Part shown: positions 23,808 to 33,638 of the stretch, piece by piece | Layout: each line of letters begins with the position of its first letter | Numbering within the stretch: position 1 is the first letter of the stretch | Assembly: GCA_934589525.1 (NCBI GenBank) | Contig: CAKTOB010000008.1 | Span: 1-64,000 of the forward strand | Source of the DNA: an uncultured Oscillospiraceae bacterium | GTDB taxonomy: Bacteria; Bacillota; Clostridia; Oscillospirales; Oscillospiraceae | Direction: 5' to 3' | Length of the DNA: 64,000 nucleotides | Program-made: the position numbers and the translations under genes | The notes under the pieces: model-generated | Databases searched by the model: none | Seen by the model: only the letters and a program-made list of their open reading frames with translations | Told to the model about the DNA's origin: nothing

Positions 23808-24398
23808 ATGGAATATGGGTATATCCGTGTTTCTACAAGAGAACAAAATGAACAGCGGCAGCTCCTTGCAATGCGGGAGTTTGGAATCTCCCCAGACAAA
23901 ATCTACATGGACAAACAATCCGGAAAGGACTTTGAGCGGAAAAACTACAAGAAAATGGTCCGGAAGCTGAAAAAGGACGATACTCTGGTAGTAAAGAGCA
24001 TCGACCGGTTGGGGCGGAATTATGAGGAGATCCTGGAGCAGTGGCGGATCATCACCAAGGAAAAACAGGCGGCCATTGTGGTGCTGGATATGCCGTTGCT
24101 TGACACCCGGCAAAACCGGGACCTGACCGGAACACTGATTGCGGACATTGTTTTGCAGCTTCTGTCCTATGTAGCCCAAACGGAGCGGGAGTTTATCCGG
24201 CAGCGGCAGGCGGAAGGGATCGCCGCGGCAAAGCGAAACGGCGTTCGATTCGGCAGAAAACCCATGGAGCGGCCCGCGGTATTTTGCGTACTCCAAAAGC
24301 AATGGCAAGACCGGAAAATATCCGCCAGGGCGGCAGCCAGACAGCTGGGAATCACCCACAGCACCTTTTTACGGTGGGTGAAGGAATGCAACGGATGA
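23808..24398 (+). CDS. Serine recombinase / resolvase-invertase
   Basis: 196 residues. N-terminal catalytic domain YGYIRVSTREQNEQRQ with the nucleophilic Ser of RVST, then SIDRLGRN, LLSYVAQTEREFIRQRQAEGI and a C-terminal HTH (ISARAAARQLGITHSTFLRWVKE). It is the size of small resolvases/invertases (Hin, Tn3 TnpR), not of large serine integrases. GGAGG lies 8 nt before ATG 23808. It sits at the tRNA-proximal edge of the AT-rich island and could resolve or invert it; no inverted crossover sites were identified by eye. Confidence 0.93.
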   Translation: MEYGYIRVSTREQNEQRQLLAMREFGISPDKIYMDKQSGKDFERKNYKKMVRKLKKDDTLVVKSIDRLGRNYEEILEQWRIITKEKQAAIVVLDMPLLDTRQNRDLTGTLIADIVLQLLSYVAQTEREFIRQRQAEGIAAAKRNGVRFGRKPMERPAVFCVLQKQWQDRKISARAAARQLGITHSTFLRWVKECNG

Positions 24399-24573
24399 AA
24401 ATGTACAGTTTGCTAACCATACAAAAATTAGTAGATATATGTACTTCCTATTATATCTATTCGACATACAAATTACAAGTACCTAGTGGATGATAAACTG
24501 TACTTTAGTGGCCGGGGGGAATACCGGGGGATAAGCTTGTTGAATACTATAAATTTGCTTTTGGGTGAGAAAT

Positions 24574-25131
24574 ATGATTGGGGATTTTCTACAATTTTTA
24601 GAATATTATGCAGCATCACCAAGTGTAACGGTTTTGCCCTATGCTGATCCATTGATACGCATAGAATATGATGCAATCAACAAAGATGGTGAGTTGGTAT
24701 TGGCACTGATGGCGCCGTTTTCTCATGCAATCAATGCACTATGCTATAGGGAGCAAGATGCAGAATCCTACTACAACCAACGAAATATTGCCCAAATATG
24801 TCATGTGTCATCATCAGAAGTAACCGCCTGGAAAAAGGAAGAACGTATTCCAGAGAAATATCGGTGGTTTTTGCTGTTGGTTGATATTTCTGAAAATGCC
24901 GGAAATATGTATGGTCACAAACTCTTACATACTAATTCGCAACACGAAGCCGAGGAAATTTGTGATATCTATTTGCGAATGATAATGTGTTGCTTTGACC
25001 CGTTTTGTAAAGATGATTGTGTGCTTGCTTCTGCTGTTAGAACCGGTTGTGGGCTAACAAAAGTTATATCCGAATTGCTTTCAATAAATCCCAATTATTG
25101 GAAAAAGGTGTTGAAAATTCACAGCTTGTGA
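24574..25131 (+). CDS. Putative HTH protein at the head of the AT-rich island
   Basis: 185 residues (188 if the GTG at 24565 is used; neither start has a good ribosome site). The middle section NQRNIAQICHVSSSEVTAWKKEERIP (about 70-95) has the spacing of an XRE-like helix-turn-helix. The N- and C-terminal thirds are not recognised; the C-terminus is Cys-rich (MCCFDPFCKDDC). AT-rich, unlike the core genes. It probably regulates the following operon, whose own promoter begins 10 nt after its stop. Function inferred only from the HTH and position. Confidence 0.6.
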   Translation: MIGDFLQFLEYYAASPSVTVLPYADPLIRIEYDAINKDGELVLALMAPFSHAINALCYREQDAESYYNQRNIAQICHVSSSEVTAWKKEERIPEKYRWFLLLVDISENAGNMYGHKLLHTNSQHEAEEICDIYLRMIMCCFDPFCKDDCVLASAVRTGCGLTKVISELLSINPNYWKKVLKIHSL

Positions 25132-25140
25132 ACGGCTTTC

Positions 25141-25169
25141 TTGCGGAAATAGGTAGCTTAAAATACAAT
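25141..25169 (+). promoter_or_regulatory. Promoter of the five-gene dynamin/HerA operon
   Basis: TTGCGG (25141-25146), 17-bp spacer, TACAAT (25164-25169), 31 nt before the next start. Confidence 0.6.
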
Positions 25170-25200
25170 ATATGCATGGAAATAATGGGAGGAATGCACT

Positions 25201-25920
25201 ATGTATAAAACAATAGAACAAATTAAGAAGCTTAGAGAGGAAAAACATGATATTCTAAAAAATGTCTATCAGGGCAATAATCCCAATGATGTTTATGAAA
25301 ACCAGAGAGCATTGAGCACTATGTCTATCAATATTTTCTCGGATGTTGCAAATGCTATTATGCCCACCTTACAAGAGGATGGCGTGGGTAACGATGTGTG
25401 GTCGTATGTTTCTTTGAAGCTGAATAAGCTTTCCTTCATCAGCGTACCAACAGTTGCAGAAATTCGTGAAAAATATAAGCAAGGTGTCGCCAGTCCTACT
25501 GTTGTTAGAATCAATGGAGCTCAGCCGAAGCCTGGAACAAAAACCAACGTCAAGAAAATTTCCACGCCCATTTTCTTGACGTTGCTGGCAGCACAAGGCA
25601 TTGCGGTTCCGTTGCTTGTGAGTTTTATCGGTGGAAGCAAGTGGGCGTTAGTAAAGATCATTCCTTGCGCGATAAATGCGGCCCTTATGGTTATTGAAGT
25701 TGTTAAGTATTTTGATTTGCTACCGGTAAAGAGCAAAAAAAAGCAATTTGCCCGTAAAAAGGAAGTCCCCACGTCTACTGCTGATTATGATGATATGTAT
25801 CGTCGTGCCACCCTGGAAATCTATCGAGACAACTGCAAAAAACTTGATGATTGGTTTGATGCTTTGGAGAAAATCACAACTGAAGAAATCGACAAAGCTT
25901 TAGCAAGAGCGGAGGAGTGA
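25201..25920 (+). CDS. Island protein with a two-TM hairpin, unknown function
   Basis: 239 residues. Residues 1-60 are charged and helical (TIEQIKKLREEKHDILKNVYQG). A hydrophobic pair lies at about 122-170 (IFLTLLAAQGIAVPLLVSFIGG and a second segment ending ALMVIEVVKYF). The C-terminal 60 residues are charged and helical. GGGAGGAATGCACT precedes ATG 25201. As the only predicted membrane protein of the operon it could be the membrane anchor or pore partner of the dynamin-like GTPase (inference). No family recognised. Confidence 0.75.
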   Translation: MYKTIEQIKKLREEKHDILKNVYQGNNPNDVYENQRALSTMSINIFSDVANAIMPTLQEDGVGNDVWSYVSLKLNKLSFISVPTVAEIREKYKQGVASPTVVRINGAQPKPGTKTNVKKISTPIFLTLLAAQGIAVPLLVSFIGGSKWALVKIIPCAINAALMVIEVVKYFDLLPVKSKKKQFARKKEVPTSTADYDDMYRRATLEIYRDNCKKLDDWFDALEKITTEEIDKALARAEE

Positions 25921-25921
25921 T

Positions 25922-26815
25922 ATGAACATAGTATTTGACGATGGATTAAGGCTAGAGGACGGGTATCGTGAGGTTCTTACCCAACTTCTCCCTATAGGAA
26001 ACGCACCTTTGAAATTAGATTCGTCAACAGCCAAAACGGATGGCACGCCTTGTTCTGATGAGGGATTTGTTTTTATAACAAATCTTCGGGTCGATGTGCT
26101 GAAATATCATTCTGTATTTTTTGAAAACTATAAAGATGCTCCCCAATGGTTTTTTGTGCTTCTCAACAAAAACGACCATGGAATTACGGATTTGAGAAAC
26201 GCTGCCAGAAAACACAATTTAAAGAATCCTGTTTTATTCCATGCGAAGAATGTTGAAGCGTTTAAGAAGGCGATAAACGACATCGCAAATGCAAAACAAA
26301 TCACCAAGGGTAAGACTTTGCTGCTCTCCAAGCATAAGAGAGCTTGGACTACCGACTTGGCACATATTTTGTTTGACGATGATAGCAAATATGAAATTAT
26401 GGATTCAACAAACATAGTTGATACTGATTCTGAAACACTTTTGCTTTGCGGAGAAAAAGTCGCTGACTTCACGGGGTTTGAACTTCCTAGCAGTATGGAG
26501 CCGTATTTTGTATTCAGATTCAAAGGCGAACTGCAACATTATATTAATCCTAGCGAATTCATATCTGAAATTGCTGAATATCACCATATGACAACCGAAC
26601 GAGTTGAATCAAGACTTTTTTTTATTGACATTGAGAGTGAGATTTGGCTTTCAAATGCGAATAAACCCACTGGGGATGACGCTGTAGCCGATGGCATCCT
26701 CGTTTGGGACTGTTTCGGTTTACCGGTGAGCCGTGCTGAATATACCGAGGCTAATATAAAAACAGTTGCATACAGATGTCATGATAACATGAAAAGACTA
26801 ATGGAAATTATATAA
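25922..26815 (+). CDS. Island protein of unknown function
   Basis: 297 residues, soluble, mixed alpha/beta. It begins 1 nt after the preceding stop, with GGAGGAG as ribosome site, so it is translationally linked. Visible features: strand-like PQWFFVLLNK followed by a LRNAARKHNL helix, a KTLLLSKHKR segment, and TLLLCGEKVADFTGF, giving a Rossmann-like alternation, but no nucleotide-binding loop or catalytic motif is recognised. The C-terminal part (about 195-297) has EYHHMTTERVESRLFFIDIE. AT-rich. Its strict placement before the GTPase argues for a component of the same system. Confidence 0.75.
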   Translation: MNIVFDDGLRLEDGYREVLTQLLPIGNAPLKLDSSTAKTDGTPCSDEGFVFITNLRVDVLKYHSVFFENYKDAPQWFFVLLNKNDHGITDLRNAARKHNLKNPVLFHAKNVEAFKKAINDIANAKQITKGKTLLLSKHKRAWTTDLAHILFDDDSKYEIMDSTNIVDTDSETLLLCGEKVADFTGFELPSSMEPYFVFRFKGELQHYINPSEFISEIAEYHHMTTERVESRLFFIDIESEIWLSNANKPTGDDAVADGILVWDCFGLPVSRAEYTEANIKTVAYRCHDNMKRLMEII

Positions 26816-26851
26816 GGTTTACTAAAAGATTTACATAACAGGAGAATAAAA

Positions 26852-29563
26852 ATGTTTGGACTTTCAGAACAAATAATTCAGAATTTAACCGATATAGCCA
26901 CTTCAGAAAAAAAGCAACTTCCTCAATGGATAGATAAAAACTATATTGCAAGCTGCGTTGTTCCGCCCTTGTCTGGCGGGAGCAACGTACATTGCAATAT
27001 TGCGGTTGTTGCGCCTGTTTCAGCTGGAAAAAGCACACTTTTTAATGCTCTTTGTGGCTATCCTATTTTGCCTGTGGCATCTAAAACTACATCGTCTGTG
27101 CCTACCTACATCACTCGTGTCAATGAGCAATCTCGTGAAAGCGTAACAGTATATGGAATCAAAAAGGAGGTAAGAGAAAAGGATGGCTTTACGTCTACTC
27201 GTTTTGTGAAGGATGCTGAAACCAAGCGAACCTTCTTTGCAAAGGACATTTCCAAAGAAATGTTCAACGATTTGTTTGACTATATGTACTTTGTTACGCA
27301 TGGCGTTTGTCTCAAAGATAATGCGTATGAATATATGACGACCATTGAAAATGTTGTGTATTTCATGAAAGAAACAAATAAGGCGGACATCCTGTTCAAT
27401 GGCGAGGACGCCGAGAAATGGACAATCTCTAAAGATGATTTTGCCCTTACATATGACAATCCCCGTCACCGTTTCTTACTTTTGCTGATTCTTTTGTGCG
27501 TTTATGTTAATCAGAACGACAGTGAGAAAGAAATGGGCGAATATGCAAAGAAAGTCAATCAGCAAAGAAAGATGCTGTTCAAGAAGTATAAGTTCCCTAT
27601 CGGTAGTGACTATTGCGTTTATCTCGATTGGTGCAACGATGATATTCCTAACAACGTTACACTAATTGACCTGCCTGGAACAGGTGCTTCTACCCAGGAC
27701 ACCGCCACGCAGTCTTCTCATACCGCCCTTGTTCGTGGTATTTTAACGGAGGCTGATGCTGTATGGGTTCTCTGCTCCGATAATGGTGTCGTAGATGGAG
27801 ATCTTCTCTATGCATTAAAAGATACAATTGAAGGCAACTCCCGAAAGAATAAAGTTTGTATCTATAACTGCAGAAACAGAAGGCCTAATGATTCGGGTCC
27901 CGTTATAGACTTCCTTAAAAAGCTGCCCTGTCTCACGGGTGAGCGTTGCTATGTTGTAGTTGCTCTTACAGGTGAGTATAAGTACATTCAAAACGGCGTT
28001 AATGCGCTCATGACCAAGACCGCATCCGACAAGAGATGCAACGACTATGATGAGCCATCCGAAAATGAAATAATCAAAAATTTGGAAGGGAAGTATAAGG
28101 GTGACAAGAGCGCTTATTGTACTTTCACTACCAGCAGAGATGGTTTTGATAATATTATTGCTGTTCAGGATAGCAAGCTCAAATATACTCTCGATTCTTT
28201 TTTTAAGAGTGCATTGGCTGATTATATTGAGCGACTGAAATATGAGGTTGCTTTAACTGAGGCAATTACTCAAACAAAATTTTATATTTACATTAGAGAT
28301 TCACTTTCTTCCTCTCGTAGCATCCTTGAGGGAATCGACGGAAAGGGTGAGGAGATTTCAAGTGCAGTTACCGAGGCTTTGGGAAAAGCTAAGATACAAG
28401 CTCTTGATAACTATGTTTATCAGACGGCAAAGTTTCAGGCTGATTTGGCTGTAAAACTTTCTGCTTTGGGCAATAAAATCGGAGACAAAATTAAGGCAGA
28501 GTTCGTTAATTCGTTAGCATTTCTTATTGAGGACATTAAAGCCGAATGGAGAACTCTGGAATCCGTAGGAAATCCCAACTGCTTAAAGGCAAATATTTGG
28601 GGAAATTATCCTCTTAACACAAGCAATCCCAACTGGGATAAATTCAAAAGAGTTAGAAGCAATACCGAAAGCAAAATCACAATTTCAGCTTTCGACAAAG
28701 CACTGATGGTTGCTGATACAGAAATCCAGAAGTACAATGCTCTACTGAATGATTATACAAACGACCTCAGAAAAATCACTTGTGATTTTGTGAATGATTA
28801 CATCAATGTTTTCTTGTCTTCATTTGACAAAAAGCGTGACGAACTCTGCAAGGCCGCTGGAAACAGGGTTACAGATGAGATTTACCAGAACTTCAACGCC
28901 ACTCGTGAAAAGCTTAAAAAGGCTTTGGAAGAAAAACTTAATGCTATGTGTGTTATGGTTTGTGATAGTTTTGATATATTAACAGGCCCAAATGGTATTT
29001 TTGATACACTCTGCAGAGATACTGACCAAATCTTTAGAGATAGATTTTGCGAGAACATCTTGACTGAAATCAGAACATTCATGTACACCACGTTCACCGG
29101 AACAAACTATATCGGCTGGATTCTTGACTGCATGAGACCAGCAGACTTGCATGTAATTCTGGATAACGACTTTTCGCAGAAAAAAAACGAATATACAGTA
29201 AAATTGTCCAGACTTATTGATGCCATGTATGGAATGGATGTAGGTGACGCAAATTTTCCGTCCACTCTCTCCACGGAGGTGACCAGGTTTAGCGGAGGCA
29301 GAGTTGTAAAAGGCGCAATACCCGAGATTGAAAAGATGCACGACAACATTTCTTCTCTTGTCGGTTTTGGAGCAAGCGTTGTGGTTGATTTGACCAATCA
29401 AATTAGGGAACTTGATAAAGCCATCGAAACTTGGGCGGGAATTGGAGAGCACTATAAAAACATTTCCACTATTCTTGAAGATAGCGAAGCTGAGAACACC
29501 AAAAAGCTTTATGATGATTGCAAAATTCAGATTGATGCAATTGTTTCTGGAAGCAAAAAATAG
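26852..29563 (+). CDS. Dynamin-like GTPase
   Basis: 903 residues. G1/P-loop VAPVSAGKST at 53-62, followed by NALCGYPILPVASKTTSSVPTYITR carrying the conserved G2 threonines; G3 LIDLPGTG with D273; then DAVWVLCSDNGVVDGD. The G4 region KVCIYNCRNRRPND lacks a clear TKxD. From about residue 450 the protein is long and helical, as in bacterial dynamin-like proteins, without an obvious transmembrane helix. The family forms GTP-dependent assemblies on membranes; some members act in membrane repair or phage defence. AGGAGAATAAAA precedes the ATG. Third gene of the operon; the nearby two-TM protein and HerA-like ATPase suggest a membrane-associated complex. Confidence 0.88.
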   Translation: MFGLSEQIIQNLTDIATSEKKQLPQWIDKNYIASCVVPPLSGGSNVHCNIAVVAPVSAGKSTLFNALCGYPILPVASKTTSSVPTYITRVNEQSRESVTVYGIKKEVREKDGFTSTRFVKDAETKRTFFAKDISKEMFNDLFDYMYFVTHGVCLKDNAYEYMTTIENVVYFMKETNKADILFNGEDAEKWTISKDDFALTYDNPRHRFLLLLILLCVYVNQNDSEKEMGEYAKKVNQQRKMLFKKYKFPIGSDYCVYLDWCNDDIPNNVTLIDLPGTGASTQDTATQSSHTALVRGILTEADAVWVLCSDNGVVDGDLLYALKDTIEGNSRKNKVCIYNCRNRRPNDSGPVIDFLKKLPCLTGERCYVVVALTGEYKYIQNGVNALMTKTASDKRCNDYDEPSENEIIKNLEGKYKGDKSAYCTFTTSRDGFDNIIAVQDSKLKYTLDSFFKSALADYIERLKYEVALTEAITQTKFYIYIRDSLSSSRSILEGIDGKGEEISSAVTEALGKAKIQALDNYVYQTAKFQADLAVKLSALGNKIGDKIKAEFVNSLAFLIEDIKAEWRTLESVGNPNCLKANIWGNYPLNTSNPNWDKFKRVRSNTESKITISAFDKALMVADTEIQKYNALLNDYTNDLRKITCDFVNDYINVFLSSFDKKRDELCKAAGNRVTDEIYQNFNATREKLKKALEEKLNAMCVMVCDSFDILTGPNGIFDTLCRDTDQIFRDRFCENILTEIRTFMYTTFTGTNYIGWILDCMRPADLHVILDNDFSQKKNEYTVKLSRLIDAMYGMDVGDANFPSTLSTEVTRFSGGRVVKGAIPEIEKMHDNISSLVGFGASVVVDLTNQIRELDKAIETWAGIGEHYKNISTILEDSEAENTKKLYDDCKIQIDAIVSGSKK

Positions 29564-29577
29564 AGGGAGGGGAAGAA

Positions 29578-32550
29578 ATGGATTTAGTAAATATTTCTGT
29601 CGACCAGAACGAAATACTTCGTCATCTGTCCAGCCCTACCGATGATTACATTGCGCACAGTGTTGCTGTGTCCGACAGCCCGGAGTTGAAATGGTATAGA
29701 ATATCTTCTCTTGGATTTGGGTTTGAAAAAGACAAGGGGAATATTAACACTGATTCAGATAATGGGCTTCTTGACTATGCTGCGTCTCTCTTTGCAACCT
29801 GTAATCAGCCGTTCGCCATTCTTTGTGAAAGAATGGATGGAAAAATAGTTTATGCTATTGGTTGCAAGGATGAAAACCTTGCACCACGACTTCTTAAAAG
29901 TGCATTTGGGACTGTAAAAGCCGAGAACTACGATCCTGTATTTTCCGCTCCATCTGGCTTATACGCACATAGTTTTGAGGCTGTGAGAACGAATGCTGAG
30001 GAAATGGAAAAGAGAGAGTCTGTGTCAGCAATACATATGTCCAAATGGGCAGATGCTATCGCAAATGTGTTGACTTGTTACTCTGGAATGGTCCGTTTGG
30101 ACTTTCAACCGGCTTCCCCTAGTGAGTGTTCCAAGCTCATCGCAGATGCGCGTAAGCTTTGCGACGAAATAACGACATATCTTGAAAGCAATATTCAAAC
30201 AGGCGATAATATTTCTGTTGAGAGTAAAGATAATATTTTCGGAACTGTTCACAAAACTGTCAAGGGAGATATTAAATACAACAAATCCTGTAGCGCGTCT
30301 GTTTCTTGGAAGGGTGTTAGCTCAAAACTTTCTGATTTAAAGAAAGAAGCGGAATACTTTATCCAACTCTTTTCTGACACAAAAAAGCGGGGATGGACAA
30401 TTGAAATGACCGTTTCTGCATATTTGGGTAAAGGTGAACTTCGGACTGAGGAGAAAGACAGTAGAGAAAGAGCGTTGTCGGTTCCCTTGACCGCAATGCT
30501 CACAAATGCTGGATATGCCTGCAAGTGGGAACATTTCGAAGAAAATCAAAAGAAAAATGCCCATAGAGCAATTCTCTTGCCTGCTGCTTATGCAACAGAG
30601 TTCATTTCTTTCCCCACCACATCTTTCTTTGGTTTTGAGCGAGTAAGAAACTGCTATTACAATGTCAATCTCCCTAATAGCGAAAAAAATGTGCCATTTG
30701 CAAATTTGATACAATACGAGGAAGCGACCACAATTGAATTAGGCCTGCCGAAGAAAGAAATGAACAGACACACATTCATTTGTGGCATGACAGGCTCGGG
30801 TAAAACGAATACCGTGCATCATTTGCTTTCCAGTATTGGTGATTTTCCTTACCTCGTTATTGAGCCTGTAAAGGGTGAATATCACTCTCTCCCTGGAATA
30901 AAGGCATATACTATGACAGCTGGTAGCAACAAAGCACTTTGCCTTAATCCTTTTTGGTTCCCGAAAGGAAGTAGCTTGCAGTACCATATTGATTATTTGA
31001 AGCAAATCATTTCTTCTGCTTTCGATTTGTATGCTGCGATGCCAAACATCTTGGAGCAATGTTTGGTTTTGGTTTACCAACATTGTGGTTGGGACTTTAT
31101 TCAAAATGAAAACAGATACGCTTTAGAACTTCCTGAAAGTATGCTGTATCCAACATTTAGCGATTTATGTCGTGAAGTAGATGCCTATCTTGATAACGCA
31201 AAATTTGGCGAGGAACTGAAAGGTAATTATCGAGGTGCGTTGCTATCGAGACTTCAAAGTTTTACAAGCGGCCCCAAAGGTATGTTACTGAATACTTCTC
31301 AGCATCTTCCTTGTGACGAGTTGAGCAAAGGCAGAGTGGTTATTTCTTTGGATTCTTTGGCGGACGATGCAGATAAATCTATTGTGATGGGCGTCATCAT
31401 TGCTCAATACTACGAGTATCTGAAAACTAAGTGTATCGGTAGCACAAAAAAGGAATTACAGCACATTGTGGTAATCGAAGAAGCGCATCATCTTTTTGCC
31501 GGTAACACTGCTGCGTCTACTTCGTCTGGCGAAGGCGGTAGCGGTCAGAGTTCTGCTCAAGAACTTGTGAAGACACTTAACAATATGTTGGCAGAGATTC
31601 GTGCGTATGGTGAAGGCTTCATCATAGTAGACCAAAGTCCCTCTGCGTTGCATCCCTCTGTCCTAAAAAACACTGGTATTAAGGTGGCGCACAGAATAGA
31701 CTACGGCAAAGATATTGAAGCTATGCAAGATGTCCTTTTGCTGGATAAAGACGACAGAGAGCTTGCCACGCTTTGCCCTGGACAAGCTTTAGTCCATTAC
31801 GGCGGCATGCGTACATCAGCAAAGGTTCAAGTGCCGCCGTGTAATTCAAAGGAAGAATCCGTTATTATTGAACGTGAGGAAATTAGCGGAAATAGTGTTG
31901 TCAGTACTCTTTTAGAGGACAGAAAATTATCGATTTATATTAACGCTGTTGTCATTGACCCAGTTATCAATCATCTGTTGTACGATGAGTTGGATAATTG
32001 CAAAGAGATATATACCCTCTTATGTAAAGCAATAAAGACCGCAATGATAAAGTACGGTTACTCGGAGTTGGTTGCAAGATTATCCGAAGGACACCTTTTG
32101 GCAGAGTATATAACCACTATAATCCCTGCAAGACTTGAAGAACTCTTTCCTAGCCAGTATTGTACTTGCAAGATGGTGTGTATGTTCATTGAAAAGTTCC
32201 TTACACTTGCATCTGAAACCAATGGGGAGTTGAGTAAAGCTGAGCTACAAGCATTTATAAGCTACCGTACACACAAACTCGAACCTCGTATCTTGGATTT
32301 TTTTGAATATACTAATATCGAGGAATACAAGAGTGCAAGGGTATTGGTAGGCAATACAATCGATTTGAACCTCATTTGCAAGGTTACTACAGACCTTATT
32401 AAACTCAAAGTAACACCAGAGAACCTGGACTATAACCTCAATCGCCTTTTGCTAGGTCGCTACTTCTTGTGTATGCCTAAGAATTTTGATCTGCTTACTT
32501 CTCGTATAATAGGATTGTTTAGCTACAAGAGGAGAGAAAATTCGGTATGA
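29578..32550 (+). CDS. HerA-like (DUF87) ATPase
   Basis: 990 residues. Walker A GMTGSGKT at about 403-410; Walker B HIVVIEEAHHLF with E634/E635; a TSSGEGGSGQSS linker, then FIIVDQSPSALHPSVLKNTGIKVAHRID with the sensor Gln and Arg typical of HerA/VirB4-type hexameric pumps. The N-terminal 380 and C-terminal 250 residues are not recognised. HerA proteins move DNA or protein through a hexameric ring and often pair with nuclease, Sir2 or DUF4297 effectors in defence; none of those is encoded here. AGGGAGGGGAAG precedes ATG 29578. Its stop overlaps the next start (ATGA), tying it to a zinc-peptidase-like gene. Confidence 0.88.
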   Translation: MDLVNISVDQNEILRHLSSPTDDYIAHSVAVSDSPELKWYRISSLGFGFEKDKGNINTDSDNGLLDYAASLFATCNQPFAILCERMDGKIVYAIGCKDENLAPRLLKSAFGTVKAENYDPVFSAPSGLYAHSFEAVRTNAEEMEKRESVSAIHMSKWADAIANVLTCYSGMVRLDFQPASPSECSKLIADARKLCDEITTYLESNIQTGDNISVESKDNIFGTVHKTVKGDIKYNKSCSASVSWKGVSSKLSDLKKEAEYFIQLFSDTKKRGWTIEMTVSAYLGKGELRTEEKDSRERALSVPLTAMLTNAGYACKWEHFEENQKKNAHRAILLPAAYATEFISFPTTSFFGFERVRNCYYNVNLPNSEKNVPFANLIQYEEATTIELGLPKKEMNRHTFICGMTGSGKTNTVHHLLSSIGDFPYLVIEPVKGEYHSLPGIKAYTMTAGSNKALCLNPFWFPKGSSLQYHIDYLKQIISSAFDLYAAMPNILEQCLVLVYQHCGWDFIQNENRYALELPESMLYPTFSDLCREVDAYLDNAKFGEELKGNYRGALLSRLQSFTSGPKGMLLNTSQHLPCDELSKGRVVISLDSLADDADKSIVMGVIIAQYYEYLKTKCIGSTKKELQHIVVIEEAHHLFAGNTAASTSSGEGGSGQSSAQELVKTLNNMLAEIRAYGEGFIIVDQSPSALHPSVLKNTGIKVAHRIDYGKDIEAMQDVLLLDKDDRELATLCPGQALVHYGGMRTSAKVQVPPCNSKEESVIIEREEISGNSVVSTLLEDRKLSIYINAVVIDPVINHLLYDELDNCKEIYTLLCKAIKTAMIKYGYSELVARLSEGHLLAEYITTIIPARLEELFPSQYCTCKMVCMFIEKFLTLASETNGELSKAELQAFISYRTHKLEPRILDFFEYTNIEEYKSARVLVGNTIDLNLICKVTTDLIKLKVTPENLDYNLNRLLLGRYFLCMPKNFDLLTSRIIGLFSYKRRENSV

Positions 32551-33422
32551 TTGGAGAAGGCGTAGGTTTAGTTGCTGAAAAGACTGCTGAAGCAACCATA
32601 ACGGCAAGTGAAGTTGCGGACTTTGGTGCAATTAAGCCCAACGGATTTGGTTCTCTCATCAGAAGACATCTTACTTCTGAAGTTGTTCAACAACGACTTG
32701 ATGCTTTGCACACTTCGGAGTTTCCCCAGTTCAATTTAAGTTTGAATTCATTTGATACTTGTATCGTAAAGGAAAGACCTTATTGTTCCATCCGATACAA
32801 CGATATTTCAAAAGAGTGTTCAGAATACTTGCGCGATTATGGCATAACTCCATGGGTGTGGAAAGAGGCAACAATCAAGCAAAAAATGAATATGTTAGGC
32901 AAAGCAATTGTGATCATCGGAAAAGAATTTGATCTTCCCGAAGAATGGATGAAAGAAATTAAGCCTATCGGTATTTCTGGAGAGGATTATATAGCTCAAG
33001 CTTCATGTAAAGTAAGCCCATTGAATAGCGGCGGCGTCAATATTGTTGGGATACCGACATTGAAAGTTGATTTGGTGCATTTGACAGACGACTACTTGGA
33101 AGTCATGTCATCGATATATCATGAAATGATCCATATCAAACAGTACGCTTCTATAAATTGTGTTGATCCTGGACTGACTGCAGATTTAAGACTGGTTGGC
33201 CTAATTCAGGATTTGAAAAACAATCGAGGAACACCTAAAAGGAGAGTGAGCTATCTTTACTCTCCGTATGAGGCGGAGGCATGGGCACAAAAATCCTATT
33301 TCAGAAGAACACTGGCAGCAGAGGTAGATGTTCCTCACCATATTTCCACCATCAACGAAGGCTTGGAAGGTGAAACTTATCCAGAAACGAATGTAAAAAA
33401 GAGCAATTTTTTCAAGATTTGA
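32547..33422 (+). CDS. HExxH zincin of the island, copy 1
   Basis: 291 residues. N-terminal Ala/Thr/Glu-rich segment (VAEKTAEATITASEVADFG, about residues 8-26) that would be an amphipathic helix. The metallopeptidase motif is YHEMIH (H192, E193, H196) and the likely third ligand is in SPYEAEAW (E242 or E244), a gluzincin-type layout. No secretion signal, so it probably acts inside the producing cell or is moved by the HerA machine. Translationally coupled to the HerA-like gene. Likely effector of the system, but substrate and activation are unknown. Confidence 0.75.
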   Translation: MIGEGVGLVAEKTAEATITASEVADFGAIKPNGFGSLIRRHLTSEVVQQRLDALHTSEFPQFNLSLNSFDTCIVKERPYCSIRYNDISKECSEYLRDYGITPWVWKEATIKQKMNMLGKAIVIIGKEFDLPEEWMKEIKPIGISGEDYIAQASCKVSPLNSGGVNIVGIPTLKVDLVHLTDDYLEVMSSIYHEMIHIKQYASINCVDPGLTADLRLVGLIQDLKNNRGTPKRRVSYLYSPYEAEAWAQKSYFRRTLAAEVDVPHHISTINEGLEGETYPETNVKKSNFFKI

Positions 33423-33578
33423 AAGCAAGTTCTGTTTGGAATAATACACCTGAAAAACGTGTGGCGGATCCAATGGAGACAGTATAATTAGAGTGTAATC
33501 AAATTGTACTGTCTCCCAAAAAGCCAATATAATTATGGTTAAACGTTTACACAAATTCACAGTTTGTAAACTACTTAT

Positions 33579-33607
33579 TTGACGATAAAGAGCTGTATTT
33601 GTATAAT
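33579..33607 (+). promoter_or_regulatory. Separate promoter for the second zincin gene
   Basis: TTGACG (33579-33584), 17-bp spacer, TATAAT (33602-33607). The best promoter in the island; it implies expression independent of the operon. Confidence 0.8.
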
Positions 33608-33638
33608 ATGATCAGTGAATGATATTGGGGGGATATAT

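Noticed and set aside
23808..24398. Reading the recombinase as the integrase that created the tRNA-end duplication
   Set aside because: It has the size and C-terminal HTH of small resolvases/invertases; tRNA 3'-end duplication is typical of tyrosine integrases, so the two are noted separately.
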